DNA of 64,000 bases, from positions 208,803-272,802 of the forward strand of contig JAIDXM010000049.1 in assembly GCA_029058745.1 (NCBI GenBank). The letters are read 5' to 3'. This document shows, piece after piece, positions 35,126-44,296 of the stretch (within the stretch, counting starts at the first letter, position 1; every line of letters begins with the position of its first letter). Under the pieces are notes generated by a model that saw only the letters and a list, made by a program, of their open reading frames with translations, was not told where the DNA came from and ran no database searches. The translations under genes were made by a program, and so were the position numbers. This DNA is from Muribaculaceae bacterium (GTDB lineage Bacteria; Bacteroidota; Bacteroidia; Bacteroidales; Muribaculaceae).

Positions 35126-37096
35126 ATGAATAAAATGATGATAGGCTTGATGCTGTTGGTTACAGCCACCGCGTCGGCCGGTAAGAACTACCAGATAACG
35201 TCGCCCGACGGAAAACTAAAGGCTGATGTCGAGATTGGTGAAAGGCTCGGATATTCAGTGACCTACAACGGAAGGGAAGTGCTTTCGGAGTCGATGCTGT
35301 CAATGACCCTTTCCGACGGGACGGTGTGGGGTGTCAGCCCGAAAGTGTCGAAAGTGACGAGGAAGAGTGTTGACGGGACAATACCATCGCCATTCTACCG
35401 CGCTTCCGAGATGAAGGAATGCTACAATTCTGCCACGATAGACTTCAAGGGCGGTTGGGGAGTAGAGTTCCGCGCCTATGATGACGGTGTGGCCTACCGT
35501 TTTGTGGCGAAACAGAAGAAACCCCTCACAGTGGCCGACGAGGAGGTGACATATAATTTCCCGATTGACGCCACCAGCTATGTGCCATATGCCAAGGGGC
35601 GTAAGGAAGACCCTTACTTCAACTCTTTCGAGAATGAATACACCGAGGTTAAGCTGTCGGGAATCGACCGGAGTAAACTTGTGTTCCTCCCGATGACAGT
35701 AGATATGGGCGACAATGTGAAGGTGACGATTACGGAGTCTGACCTTGAGGGATTTCCGGGACTCTATATGACCGGAACAGGAGGCAAAGGGCTGAAGGGA
35801 ACGCATGCCCGTTATCCCAAGAGCTCGCTGCAAGGAGGACACAACAACCTGCAGATGGTGGTGCAGGAGCGTGAGAATTACATAGCCAAGGGAGCCGGCA
35901 CGCGCACATTCCCCTGGCGTGTGGCTATAGTGACGGGTAGCGACAAGGATTTGGCCGCCACCAACCTTTCATATCTGCTTGCCTCGCCGTCGAGAATCTC
36001 CGACACATCCTGGATAAAGCCTGGAAAAGTGGCCTGGGACTGGTGGAACGCCTGGAATATAACCGGAGTGGATTTCAAGGCTGGAGTCAACAACGACACG
36101 TATAAGAAATACATAGATTTCGCTGCCGACAACGGAATAGAGTATGTGATACTCGACGAGGGGTGGGCTGTCAACAAGAAAGCCGACCTGATGCAGGTGG
36201 TGCCGGAAATCAATCTTGAGGAGCTCATATCATACGCCGGGAAAAAGAATGTGGGGATTGTTTTGTGGGCCGGCTACCATGCATTTGACCGCGACATGGA
36301 AAACGTGTGCCGCCATTATGCCGATATGGGTGTGAAAGGATTCAAGGTTGATTTCATGGACCGTGACGACCAGGAGGTTGTCGATTTCGTGCACCGGGCT
36401 TCCAAGACATGTGGCAGATACAAGCTTTTCCTCGACCTCCATGGGATGTATAAGCCCGCCGGACTCAACCGCACTTACCCTCATGTGTTGAATTTCGAGG
36501 GTGTCAACGGCCTTGAGCAGATGAAATGGAGCACAATCGACCTGAACCAGGTGGAGTATGATGTCATGATACCGTTCCTGCGGCAGGTGGCCGGGCCGAT
36601 GGACTATACCCCCGGGGCTATGGACAACGGGACGAAGCATACCTATCACGCCGACTATTACCAGCCCATGAGCCAGGGGACACGATGCCGTCAGCTCGCC
36701 TTGTTCACGGTGTATGACTCACCGTTCACTATGCTCAGTGATACGCCCGTAAACTATGACAGGGAGCCGGAATGCCGTGACTTCATAGCTTCCGTGCCCA
36801 CAGTCTGGGACGAGACAATCATTCTCGACGGGAAGATGGGTGATTACATTGTCACAGCCCGCCGCAAGGGTGACAGGTGGTATGTGGCAGGTCTTACCGA
36901 CTGGACTCCGAGGGAGCTGCAGGTGAATCTGTCTTTCCTCGGGGAAGGGAACCATACGGCCACCCTGTTCAGGGATGGCGTCAACGCCGCACACAATGCA
37001 AACGACTATAAGAAGGAGACAGTCAAGGTGAATAGGAATAATCCGTTGAAGGTTAAGCTTGCTCCCGGTGGAGGGTTCTCCATGATGATAGAATGA
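35126..37096 (+). CDS. GH97 glycosidase, probable retaining alpha-galactosidase type
   Basis: 656 residues from MNKMMIGLMLLVTATASAG, a signal peptide; an upstream TTG at 35105 is less likely. GH97 plan: N-terminal super-sandwich (DGKLKADVEIGERLGYSVTY), TIM barrel with WDWWNAWN and EYVILDEGWA, and a C-terminal beta-sheet. Asp409 in GFKVDFMDRDD sits where the retaining alpha-galactosidase subgroup has its nucleophile, and Glu458 (NFEGVNG) fits the acid/base; the inverting alpha-glucosidase (SusB) type lacks that Asp. Calcium-dependent in studied members. Grouped with two six-hairpin enzymes on the same strand. Confidence 0.87.
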   Translation: MNKMMIGLMLLVTATASAGKNYQITSPDGKLKADVEIGERLGYSVTYNGREVLSESMLSMTLSDGTVWGVSPKVSKVTRKSVDGTIPSPFYRASEMKECYNSATIDFKGGWGVEFRAYDDGVAYRFVAKQKKPLTVADEEVTYNFPIDATSYVPYAKGRKEDPYFNSFENEYTEVKLSGIDRSKLVFLPMTVDMGDNVKVTITESDLEGFPGLYMTGTGGKGLKGTHARYPKSSLQGGHNNLQMVVQERENYIAKGAGTRTFPWRVAIVTGSDKDLAATNLSYLLASPSRISDTSWIKPGKVAWDWWNAWNITGVDFKAGVNNDTYKKYIDFAADNGIEYVILDEGWAVNKKADLMQVVPEINLEELISYAGKKNVGIVLWAGYHAFDRDMENVCRHYADMGVKGFKVDFMDRDDQEVVDFVHRASKTCGRYKLFLDLHGMYKPAGLNRTYPHVLNFEGVNGLEQMKWSTIDLNQVEYDVMIPFLRQVAGPMDYTPGAMDNGTKHTYHADYYQPMSQGTRCRQLALFTVYDSPFTMLSDTPVNYDREPECRDFIASVPTVWDETIILDGKMGDYIVTARRKGDRWYVAGLTDWTPRELQVNLSFLGEGNHTATLFRDGVNAAHNANDYKKETVKVNRNNPLKVKLAPGGGFSMMIE

Positions 37097-37137
37097 GGCG
37101 CCTCTGATGGCAATGAAATAGAATTCTGATACCGACA

Positions 37138-37167
37138 TCCGGTCCGGGAAGGTAGGCCCGGACCGGA
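37138..37167. terminator. GC-rich hairpin between GH97 and the next gene
   Basis: TCCGGTCCGGG pairs with CCCGGACCGGA around an 8-nt loop, followed by AATATTAAG and not a U-run. It sits between a stop codon and a same-strand start, so it may set differential mRNA stability rather than full termination. Confidence 0.45.
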
Positions 37168-37198
37168 AATATTAAGAAACACGACAATAATACGAAAT

Positions 37199-38671
37199 AT
37201 GAAAAGCCGGATACTCTCGATAACAGTTATGGTGTCGCTGCTGGCAGCCTGCACCGCAGACAGGGGCGCCGTGTCTCGTGAGAATCCCGCACCGGAAGAG
37301 GTGGCGGTTTTCACATCGACCGACAGCAGGTTGCAGAAGGCATATGAATGGGCCAGGAAAACGGCTCTCTCATATTCTCATGATGATACAGACCCTGTCG
37401 GGTTCTGGTATGAGGCGGCCCTCCCGCAACGCGAGGCGTTCTGTATGCGCGATGTGTCGCATCAGTCGGTGGGGGCCCAGATTCTTGGGCTCGTGCCTCA
37501 CAACAAGAATATGTTCTCACGCTTTGTCTGCAATATAAGCGAGTCGAAGGACTGGTGTGGCTATTGGGAAATCAACCGCCATGACAAGCCTGTGGCGGCA
37601 GACTACCGCAATGACGATGAGTTCTGGTATAATCTCAACGCGAACTTCGACGTGATGCAGGCATGTCTGAAGATGTACAGATGGACAGGCGACAGTGATT
37701 ATGTGTCGGGCGACAGTTTCACATCGTTCTTCGACCGCAGTGTGGGGGAGTATGCGGAACGTTGGCAACTCTCTTCCGACAAGATAATGGAAAGGGAACC
37801 CTATATGAACATCAAGGGCGATTTTGACAGCAGCAACCATTTCCATACCTGCCGCGGGCTGCCGTCGTATGTGGAGAATATGCCGGGAGTGTCGGTGGGC
37901 GTTGACCTCGTGGCATCGCTTTATGCGGGATATGACGCCTATTCGGAAATAAGCCGTATCAACGGGCGTCAGGACCTGTCGGTGAATGCGAGGAAGGAGG
38001 CGCTGCGCTACCGGGACATCGTTGAAGAGAAGTGGTGGGACGCCGGACATTCGAGATACAACACCATGAAGTTCTCCGGCAATGAGTTTAAACGGGGAGA
38101 GGGTGTCCCTTATGTATTGTGGTTCGGAGTCACCGAGAATCCGGAACGCATACGTATGGCGTTGGATGATATTCTCGCGTGCGAGTGGAATGTGGAGAAC
38201 ATCTCCCATTTCCCGGAGCTGTTCTACCGTTACGGATATTATGATGAGGGGTATGACTTCTTGCTGAATCTTCCCGCGATGACGCGTTCGGAATATCCTG
38301 AGGTGTCCTACGGTTTTATCGAGGGTTGTGTGTGCGGGGTCATGGGTTTCCGACCTGACTATGTGTCCAAGACAGTGCACACCGGTTCGAGATTGAAAGA
38401 CCCGGAGATTGATTCTCGGATAAGGAACATCCGGGTGTTCGACGGATATATGACCGTGCGCCATGTCGGCAACGACTATACTGAAATCTCCAACGACACA
38501 TCGCTGGATCTTCTGTGGAAGGCGTCTTTTCTCGGCGACTACAGATGGGTGGAGGTGAAGGGGAAGAAATACCCTGTGGAGAAACACACCGACATTAACG
38601 GGAATGTATATACAGTGGCTGAAATCGAGCTTGACTCCAACACATCTCATCTGGCCAAGGCGTTGAGGTGA
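37199..38671 (+). CDS. Six-hairpin-type glycosidase lipoprotein, family unassigned
   Basis: 490 residues; lipoprotein signal with lipobox LLAAC (Cys18). The rest is helical, in keeping with an (alpha/alpha)6 barrel, ending in a small beta domain (about 395-490). Distinctive parts are HDDTDPVGFWYEAALPQREA, FCMRDVSHQSVGAQ, DDEFWYNLNANFDVMQACL and SYGFIEGCVCGVMGFRP. The Asp in MRDVSHQ and Glu in YEAALPQREAF could be catalytic. Probably tethered to the outer membrane and acting on a pectin or galactan side chain, judging from neighbours. I do not recognise the family. Confidence 0.7.
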   Translation: MKSRILSITVMVSLLAACTADRGAVSRENPAPEEVAVFTSTDSRLQKAYEWARKTALSYSHDDTDPVGFWYEAALPQREAFCMRDVSHQSVGAQILGLVPHNKNMFSRFVCNISESKDWCGYWEINRHDKPVAADYRNDDEFWYNLNANFDVMQACLKMYRWTGDSDYVSGDSFTSFFDRSVGEYAERWQLSSDKIMEREPYMNIKGDFDSSNHFHTCRGLPSYVENMPGVSVGVDLVASLYAGYDAYSEISRINGRQDLSVNARKEALRYRDIVEEKWWDAGHSRYNTMKFSGNEFKRGEGVPYVLWFGVTENPERIRMALDDILACEWNVENISHFPELFYRYGYYDEGYDFLLNLPAMTRSEYPEVSYGFIEGCVCGVMGFRPDYVSKTVHTGSRLKDPEIDSRIRNIRVFDGYMTVRHVGNDYTEISNDTSLDLLWKASFLGDYRWVEVKGKKYPVEKHTDINGNVYTVAEIELDSNTSHLAKALR

Positions 38672-38772
38672 TGTCGTCATGCCATGGAATTGCCCCTGCT
38701 ATAATGGGAGAGACGGCGCTTCCGCTAATGAAAAAAAGAGGCATTTGTCTCAATTTTTTCCATGAAAACAGT

Positions 38773-38780
38773 TAAATTTG
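38773..38780 (+). promoter_or_regulatory. -7 element for the hybrid two-component gene
   Basis: TAAATTTG fits TAnnTTTG. Initiation would fall near 38787, downstream of an in-frame ATG at 38762, which supports the start at 38834 for the regulator. Confidence 0.4.
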
Positions 38781-38833
38781 CATTGCTGAAATTTTACATA
38801 GTTAACCAAATCCATAGTTCCTATCCTCAAAAT

Positions 38834-41800
38834 ATGCTAAGATTACTGATATGTCTGACATTAGCCGCCTGCGGCATATTGCCATGTATGGCGGCTCCGA
38901 TATTCGAGGGACGTCAGTTCCGCCACTATACTGTCAATGACGGATTGGCGTCGAATGCGGTATATTCGTTCTTTCAGGATTCAAAAGGGAGGATGTGGTT
39001 CGGCACAATCGACGGCCTTCACAGTTTCGACGGATGCAACATAACGGAATGGAGAGACGAGTCGGTGGTCTCGCTTGGCAGTGTCATATCGGTGATAAAG
39101 GACGACGGCCAGGACCGGCTCTGGATTGGGAGCGGCAACGGCGTGGCGCTGTTCGACCTCAAGCTTGAGAGATTTATGGAGCTGCCTGTGGATGGAGTCA
39201 GGGGAATGAGGATAAAGTCACCTGTCAGCGACATCCTGCACGACAGCCACGGACGCATGTGGATGGCCACGGTAGGGGAGGGCGTCTTCTGTTATGACCT
39301 CTCGACCCGGGAACTCAGGCAATATCCAGCGGTCACCAAAATCGACAACGATATAGTCAGGAGCATCATCGAAGACTCCTCAGGCAACATCTGGGCAGGC
39401 ACGAATTCCGGTGTGTGCCGCTACAATGCCACACAGGACCGCTTTGTGCCGGTGGGCGACAGTGATGACGACCGCGTGGAGGTGATTTCCCTGTTTGAGG
39501 ACAGCCGCCATAATCTATGGGTTGGGGCCAGAGGCGCCGGACTCTATCTTTACAACCGAACAAAAGGTGGCCTTGAACCCAAACTTATGCCCGCTGACAG
39601 CAATTCACTGCTTCAGGTGCGCGACATTGTAGAATGGCGTCCCGGAGAGTTGCTTCTCGCATCCGACCAGGGCCTTACAGGCTACAATACCATCACAGGA
39701 GAGTTTGAATTGCTCAGGGCCGACCGCAAGGGCGCCAATACCCTTAACGACAATTATCTTCAGTCGCTGTTCGTTGACAGGGAAGGGGCCTTGTGGATAG
39801 GAACATATTTCGGAGGGGTGAACTATGTGGTGCCGACGGCCAGGATGTTCCGCCATTTCCATGCAGGCAACACCAATATGAAGGCCCAGGTGGTGAGTGT
39901 GTTCGCGAAGGCCGACGACGGTAATCTTTGGATTGGTTCTGACGATGCCGGGGTGGCTCATTGGAACAGGAAAAACAATGATTTCACACCGGTCAGGGGC
40001 AGAAGCCTTGGCACAGGGTCGGCCTACAAGAACATACATGCCCTTCTGCAATCGGGCAACCTCCTGTTTGTGGGTATGTATCTCGGAGGGCTCGATATCG
40101 TTGACCTCCGCACCGGGGCGTTGCAAAATTACAAGGGAGGAAACTCGCCGAGGTCGCTCTATGCTTCCAGTATCTACTCGATTCTTGAAGATTCGTATGG
40201 CGAAATATGGATAGGGACATCCGAGGGCCTGAACAGATATTGCAGGGATACCGGCGATTTCGAGAGAATTTTCGAGGTGCACCCGGCCGATGTGGATTGC
40301 CTGATAGAGGACTCCAAGGGTTATCTCTGGGCATGCACCACCAATCAGGGAGTGTTCCGTCTTGACAGGAAAACCGGCAAATGGGAACAGTTTGTGGCTG
40401 AACCTTCCGACGGCAATGGCGGGAGTCTGCCTACAAATTCTGTAGTGACTGCCCAATGCGACAGCCGGGGGCAATTGTGGTTCGGCACAGACGGAAGCGG
40501 ACTCGTGAGATTTGACTATGCCACAGGGAAGTTTGTGAGGGAGCCGTTGCCTCCCCACATCCGGGTTGTCAATAAAATAGTGGCATACAAGGACCAGCTT
40601 TGGCTCGGGACATCGAAAGGGTTATACTGCTATCTTCCGCAAGATTCAACCCTTTTCTCATATAACAGGGATTCAGGACTGCAGGGGGATGTGTTTCTCC
40701 CTAATTCCGGAATGATTACGGATGACGGAACAGTGTTCATGGGAGGTATAAACGGATTCAACGAGTTTCATCCTGACAGGATATCGCATCAGTATCTGAG
40801 GCCGGATGTGATTCTGACAGATTTCCAGATACTGAACCGTCCTGTTGAAATCGGCACCGAGGATTCTCCCCTGTCGGAGTCGATAACATATTCCGAAGGG
40901 GTGACGCTCGACTATGACGAGCGGATGATAAGTTTCCGTGTGGCTTTGCTGAGCTATATAAATCCGGCTCACAACAAGTTTATGTACAGGCTTGAAGGAT
41001 TCGATAAAAACTGGAATGAGGCCGACCCCTCGCAGCTTCTCACCTACAGGAATCTCCCGGCAGGTGAATATGTGTTCAGGGTAAGGACTTCCGACGGCAA
41101 CGGCGGGTGGAACGATGACGCTCTCGCGTTCAGCATAAAGGTGCTCCCTCCATGGTGGTTCTCGATTCCGATGATTATCCTCTATGTCGTGATTCTGATT
41201 GTTTGCGGACTGCTTGTGTATCGTCGGTTCATGCGAAATCAGAAAGAGAAGCTCCATAAGCTTGCAGATGAGAAGGACCGTGAGCTTTATCAGAGCAAGA
41301 TAGAGTTTTTCACCCATATCGTGCATGAGATACGCACTCCTCTCACCCTTATCGTGTCGCCATTGGAAAATCTTCTGAAGTCGGAGGGAAAAATCACGGA
41401 TTGCCGTTCGCAATTGACGGTGATGGACCGCAACGGGAAGCGGCTTCTCAATCTTGTGAATCATCTTATGGATTTCCGCAAGATGGAGTCGGGAGCTATG
41501 CGCCTGAATATAACGGATGTTGACATAAGGCGGTGTCTGTCGGACATCTGTCGTGAATTCGAACTCACCGCGTCAATAAAGAATCTTACTGTGGATGTGG
41601 ATATGCCCGAGGTCCCATGTGTGGCCCGTGTGGATAGGGAGGCCTTCACCCAGATTGTCAATAATCTGCTGTCGAACGCACTTAAATTCTCGAAATCGGA
41701 AATTATGATATCGCTGACTCATCTGCCGGATGGGGGATTCCGTCTTTGCGTGGGGAATGACGGCCCTGCCATCCCGTTGGAGGAGCAGGAGAAGATTTTC

Positions 41801-42808
41801 ACGCCATTCTATCAGATAGCTGAGAACCGTCCGTCAGACAATATCGGCACAGGCCTTGGGCTTCTCCTGGTGAAGCGTTATGCATTGCTGATGGGGACGG
41901 ATGTGGAGGTAAGGAGCAGTGGCACCACAGGCGCGGAATTTGTCATCGATTTCCCGGAGTCGGCTTCCGGAGTGGATGAGGAAAACAACCTGGAGCAGAC
42001 AGAGGGGATGACGGAAGACAATCCATCGGAGGAGGTTGTCTCCACCCGTGAGCGTCTCCTGATTGTGGATGACAACGAGGAGATGCTCTCGTTCCTCAAA
42101 GAGCTGTTGGCTCCTGCGTATGATGTGGAATGTGCCAGTGATGCGGAAAAGGGTATCGAGATTCTCTCTTCCTGGATTCCAGACCTTATCATAAGCGATG
42201 TGATGATGCCCGGAATAGATGGCATGGAATTCTGCCGCAGACTTAAACATGATATTGCCACAAGCCACATTCCAGTGGTTTTGTTAACGGCTAAGGTGGA
42301 AGACGAGGATTTTGTGACAGGATTTGACAGCGGGGCCGACATGTATGTCACGAAGCCGTTCTCCACCGATGTCATCAAGGCGCGGATAAGGGGTCTTCTT
42401 GCCAACAGGGCGCGTCTCCGCGAGCGTTTCGTGGCAGAGCCGGATGTTATAGAAGAGATAGCTCCCCATTCGGATATCGACAAGGATTTTTTCGACAGGA
42501 TGAGGAAGATTGTGGAGGAACGTCTTGACGATAGCGAATTCTCGGTGGATGTGCTTGCCCGTGAGATGGCGATATCGCGTACGGGACTTTTCACGAAGGT
42601 AAAGGCGGTGGCAGGGATGACTCCAAACGACTATATTCGCAACATTCGGCTTCAGAAGGCCGCCGAATTACTCAGGACCACAAATATGAGGGTAAACGAA
42701 GTGTGCTGGCAGGTGGGGTTCTCATCCCGTTCGCATTTTGCTAAATGTTTCCAGTCGCAGTTCGGAGTCTCCCCGAGCGAGTATAAGGGCTCCTTGAAAC
42801 AGGGATAG
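38834..42808 (+). CDS. Hybrid two-component system regulator (HTCS)
   Basis: 1324 residues from MLRLLICLTLAACGILPC; an earlier ATG at 38762 precedes the predicted transcription start. Order: signal, two seven-bladed Reg_prop propellers (about 25-690, repeats such as GRMWFGTIDGL and GEIWIGTSEGL), Y_Y_Y domain, one membrane segment (about 775-797), histidine kinase with phospho-acceptor His831 (VHEIRTPL), ATPase (NNLLSNALKF, GTGLGLLLVKRY), receiver with Asp1122 (IISDVMMPGIDG) and a C-terminal AraC helix-turn-helix. It senses an oligosaccharide in the periplasm and activates a glycan locus. Likely targets are the adjacent GH105 and the 28-38 kb enzymes. Confidence 0.95.
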   Translation: MLRLLICLTLAACGILPCMAAPIFEGRQFRHYTVNDGLASNAVYSFFQDSKGRMWFGTIDGLHSFDGCNITEWRDESVVSLGSVISVIKDDGQDRLWIGSGNGVALFDLKLERFMELPVDGVRGMRIKSPVSDILHDSHGRMWMATVGEGVFCYDLSTRELRQYPAVTKIDNDIVRSIIEDSSGNIWAGTNSGVCRYNATQDRFVPVGDSDDDRVEVISLFEDSRHNLWVGARGAGLYLYNRTKGGLEPKLMPADSNSLLQVRDIVEWRPGELLLASDQGLTGYNTITGEFELLRADRKGANTLNDNYLQSLFVDREGALWIGTYFGGVNYVVPTARMFRHFHAGNTNMKAQVVSVFAKADDGNLWIGSDDAGVAHWNRKNNDFTPVRGRSLGTGSAYKNIHALLQSGNLLFVGMYLGGLDIVDLRTGALQNYKGGNSPRSLYASSIYSILEDSYGEIWIGTSEGLNRYCRDTGDFERIFEVHPADVDCLIEDSKGYLWACTTNQGVFRLDRKTGKWEQFVAEPSDGNGGSLPTNSVVTAQCDSRGQLWFGTDGSGLVRFDYATGKFVREPLPPHIRVVNKIVAYKDQLWLGTSKGLYCYLPQDSTLFSYNRDSGLQGDVFLPNSGMITDDGTVFMGGINGFNEFHPDRISHQYLRPDVILTDFQILNRPVEIGTEDSPLSESITYSEGVTLDYDERMISFRVALLSYINPAHNKFMYRLEGFDKNWNEADPSQLLTYRNLPAGEYVFRVRTSDGNGGWNDDALAFSIKVLPPWWFSIPMIILYVVILIVCGLLVYRRFMRNQKEKLHKLADEKDRELYQSKIEFFTHIVHEIRTPLTLIVSPLENLLKSEGKITDCRSQLTVMDRNGKRLLNLVNHLMDFRKMESGAMRLNITDVDIRRCLSDICREFELTASIKNLTVDVDMPEVPCVARVDREAFTQIVNNLLSNALKFSKSEIMISLTHLPDGGFRLCVGNDGPAIPLEEQEKIFTPFYQIAENRPSDNIGTGLGLLLVKRYALLMGTDVEVRSSGTTGAEFVIDFPESASGVDEENNLEQTEGMTEDNPSEEVVSTRERLLIVDDNEEMLSFLKELLAPAYDVECASDAEKGIEILSSWIPDLIISDVMMPGIDGMEFCRRLKHDIATSHIPVVLLTAKVEDEDFVTGFDSGADMYVTKPFSTDVIKARIRGLLANRARLRERFVAEPDVIEEIAPHSDIDKDFFDRMRKIVEERLDDSEFSVDVLAREMAISRTGLFTKVKAVAGMTPNDYIRNIRLQKAAELLRTTNMRVNEVCWQVGFSSRSHFAKCFQSQFGVSPSEYKGSLKQG

Positions 42809-42830
42809 CAAAGGATTGGAATTTTTTTGT

Positions 42831-42838
42831 TAATTTTG
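42831..42838 (+). promoter_or_regulatory. -7 element for the GH105 gene
   Basis: TAATTTTG fits TAnnTTTG. The leader of about 100 nt begins inside a hairpin, GCGCATGG/CCATGCGC with an inner CAGG/CCTG (42838-42881), and carries a second one, CAGACAGC/GCTGTCTG (42904-42929). The first hairpin may instead be the terminator of the upstream regulator. Confidence 0.45.
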
Positions 42839-42946
42839 CGCATGGTCAGGAGTATTCACGTAGGATTCCCTGTCCATGCGCATATCTTTTAATCCATAAC
42901 TTCCAGACAGCTTTTTTCATCGCTGTCTGATTAAAGCCAACATTCC

Positions 42947-44080
42947 ATGAAGAAAAATTTTCTGACTCTGATTTTGTCCGTCATTCTCACTGTCCCGGCG
43001 TTTGCCGGTGATGCATTGCCTTCACGCCGGGATATCCTGAGGACCCTCGTGAAGGTCAACGACTATTATCTGTCCAATCATCCCGACCCATTGGCCGGAA
43101 TCCCTTATTATTCAAGGAAGAAGGTATATGAGGCCAATATATGGACCCGTGCCGTGTATTTCGAGGGACTGATGGCCCTGTATTCAATCTATCCGGACAA
43201 CCGTTATTATGACTATGCCTACAACTGGGGCGACGGTTTCAAATGGGGTATGCGCCGCGACAACACCACGACTCGTGACGCCGACAATTATTGTTGCGGA
43301 CAGACATATGTGGACCTGTACCGTCTCACTCCGGAACCCAAGATGCTCACGAAGACGAAGGCATGCATGAATATGCTTGTCAACACACCTCAGGTTGGCG
43401 ACTGGACATGGATCGACGCTATCCAGATGGGTATGCCGCTTCTTGCAAAGATGAGCGCGTTGACTGGCGACCCCCGGTATCGGGAGAAAGCCTGGAAGAT
43501 GTATAGCTGGACCCGCGACACACTTGCCGGCGGCTTATATAACGAGAAAGAGGGGTTGTGGTGGCGCGACAAGGATTTCGTGCCTCCCTACAAGGAGCCT
43601 AACGGCAAGAATTGCTATTGGTCGCGTGGCAACGGTTGGGTCGTGGCCGCGCTTGTGAGGGTGCTCGACGAAATTCCCGCCGATGACCCGCACCGTGCAA
43701 CTTATGTGTCAGACCTGCGGGCAATGCTTGAGGCGGCGGCCAAGTGTCGCCGTGATGACGGGTTCTGGAATGTCAGTATGCACGACGGCGGCAACTATGG
43801 GGGCAAGGAACTGACGGGGACCGCGCTCTTTGTGTATGGCATGGCATGGGGAATAAACAACGGTATTCTCGATCGCAAGAAATATCTTCCGATAGTGGCC
43901 GGCTCTTGGAACGCCATGGTGAAGGATGCGGTGCATCCCGATGGATTCCTGGGCTATGTGCAGGGCACCGGGAAGGAGCCGAAAGACGGACAGCCAGTGA
44001 CATATGATTCCGTGCCCGATTTCGATGACTACGGCACAGGATGTTTCCTTCTCGCCGGCTCCGAAGTCTATAAGCTTTGA
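42947..44080 (+). CDS. GH105 unsaturated rhamnogalacturonyl hydrolase-like
   Basis: 377 residues with a signal peptide (LILSVILTVPAFA). GH105/YteR-type (alpha/alpha)6 barrel: AVYFEGLMALY, CCGQTYVDLY, the catalytic-acid region WTWIDAIQMGMP (Asp157), YWSRGNGWVVAALVRVL and GTALFVYGMAWGINNG. The family hydrates and removes the unsaturated uronic acid left at the non-reducing end by pectin or RG-I lyases, so it complements the PL11 lyase and GH28. It follows the HTCS gene with its own promoter. Unsaturated glucuronyl hydrolysis (arabinogalactan) is an alternative. Confidence 0.9.
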   Translation: MKKNFLTLILSVILTVPAFAGDALPSRRDILRTLVKVNDYYLSNHPDPLAGIPYYSRKKVYEANIWTRAVYFEGLMALYSIYPDNRYYDYAYNWGDGFKWGMRRDNTTTRDADNYCCGQTYVDLYRLTPEPKMLTKTKACMNMLVNTPQVGDWTWIDAIQMGMPLLAKMSALTGDPRYREKAWKMYSWTRDTLAGGLYNEKEGLWWRDKDFVPPYKEPNGKNCYWSRGNGWVVAALVRVLDEIPADDPHRATYVSDLRAMLEAAAKCRRDDGFWNVSMHDGGNYGGKELTGTALFVYGMAWGINNGILDRKKYLPIVAGSWNAMVKDAVHPDGFLGYVQGTGKEPKDGQPVTYDSVPDFDDYGTGCFLLAGSEVYKL

Positions 44081-44104
44081 CGTGCCGGGAGATGATGTTA
44101 TAAA

Positions 44105-44140
44105 AGAGCGCGTGGATTGCATATGCTGTCCGCGCGCTCT
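44105..44140 (+). terminator. Hairpin after GH105
   Basis: AGAGCGCG pairs with CGCGCTCT with an inner GGA/TCC, starting 25 nt after the GH105 stop. It is followed by AACG rather than a U-run. The convergent GH3 gene ends at 44297. Confidence 0.45.
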
Positions 44141-44296
44141 AACGTTGGTGATGAACCCTCATCCGGAAGTGAAACCATACACAATTCCAAATCTCCGTCC
44201 AGCATGAGGAATCATCACCTGCAACTACCTAACATTTATTACCTGTGAAAAACAACTGTCATGGTCGTACTCTTTCCGGAAATCTTCCGGAAATCC

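Noticed and set aside
37517..38680. 387-codon minus-strand frame opposite the six-hairpin lipoprotein
   Set aside because: The plus-strand frame has a lipoprotein signal and continuous domain-like sequence; the minus frame has neither.
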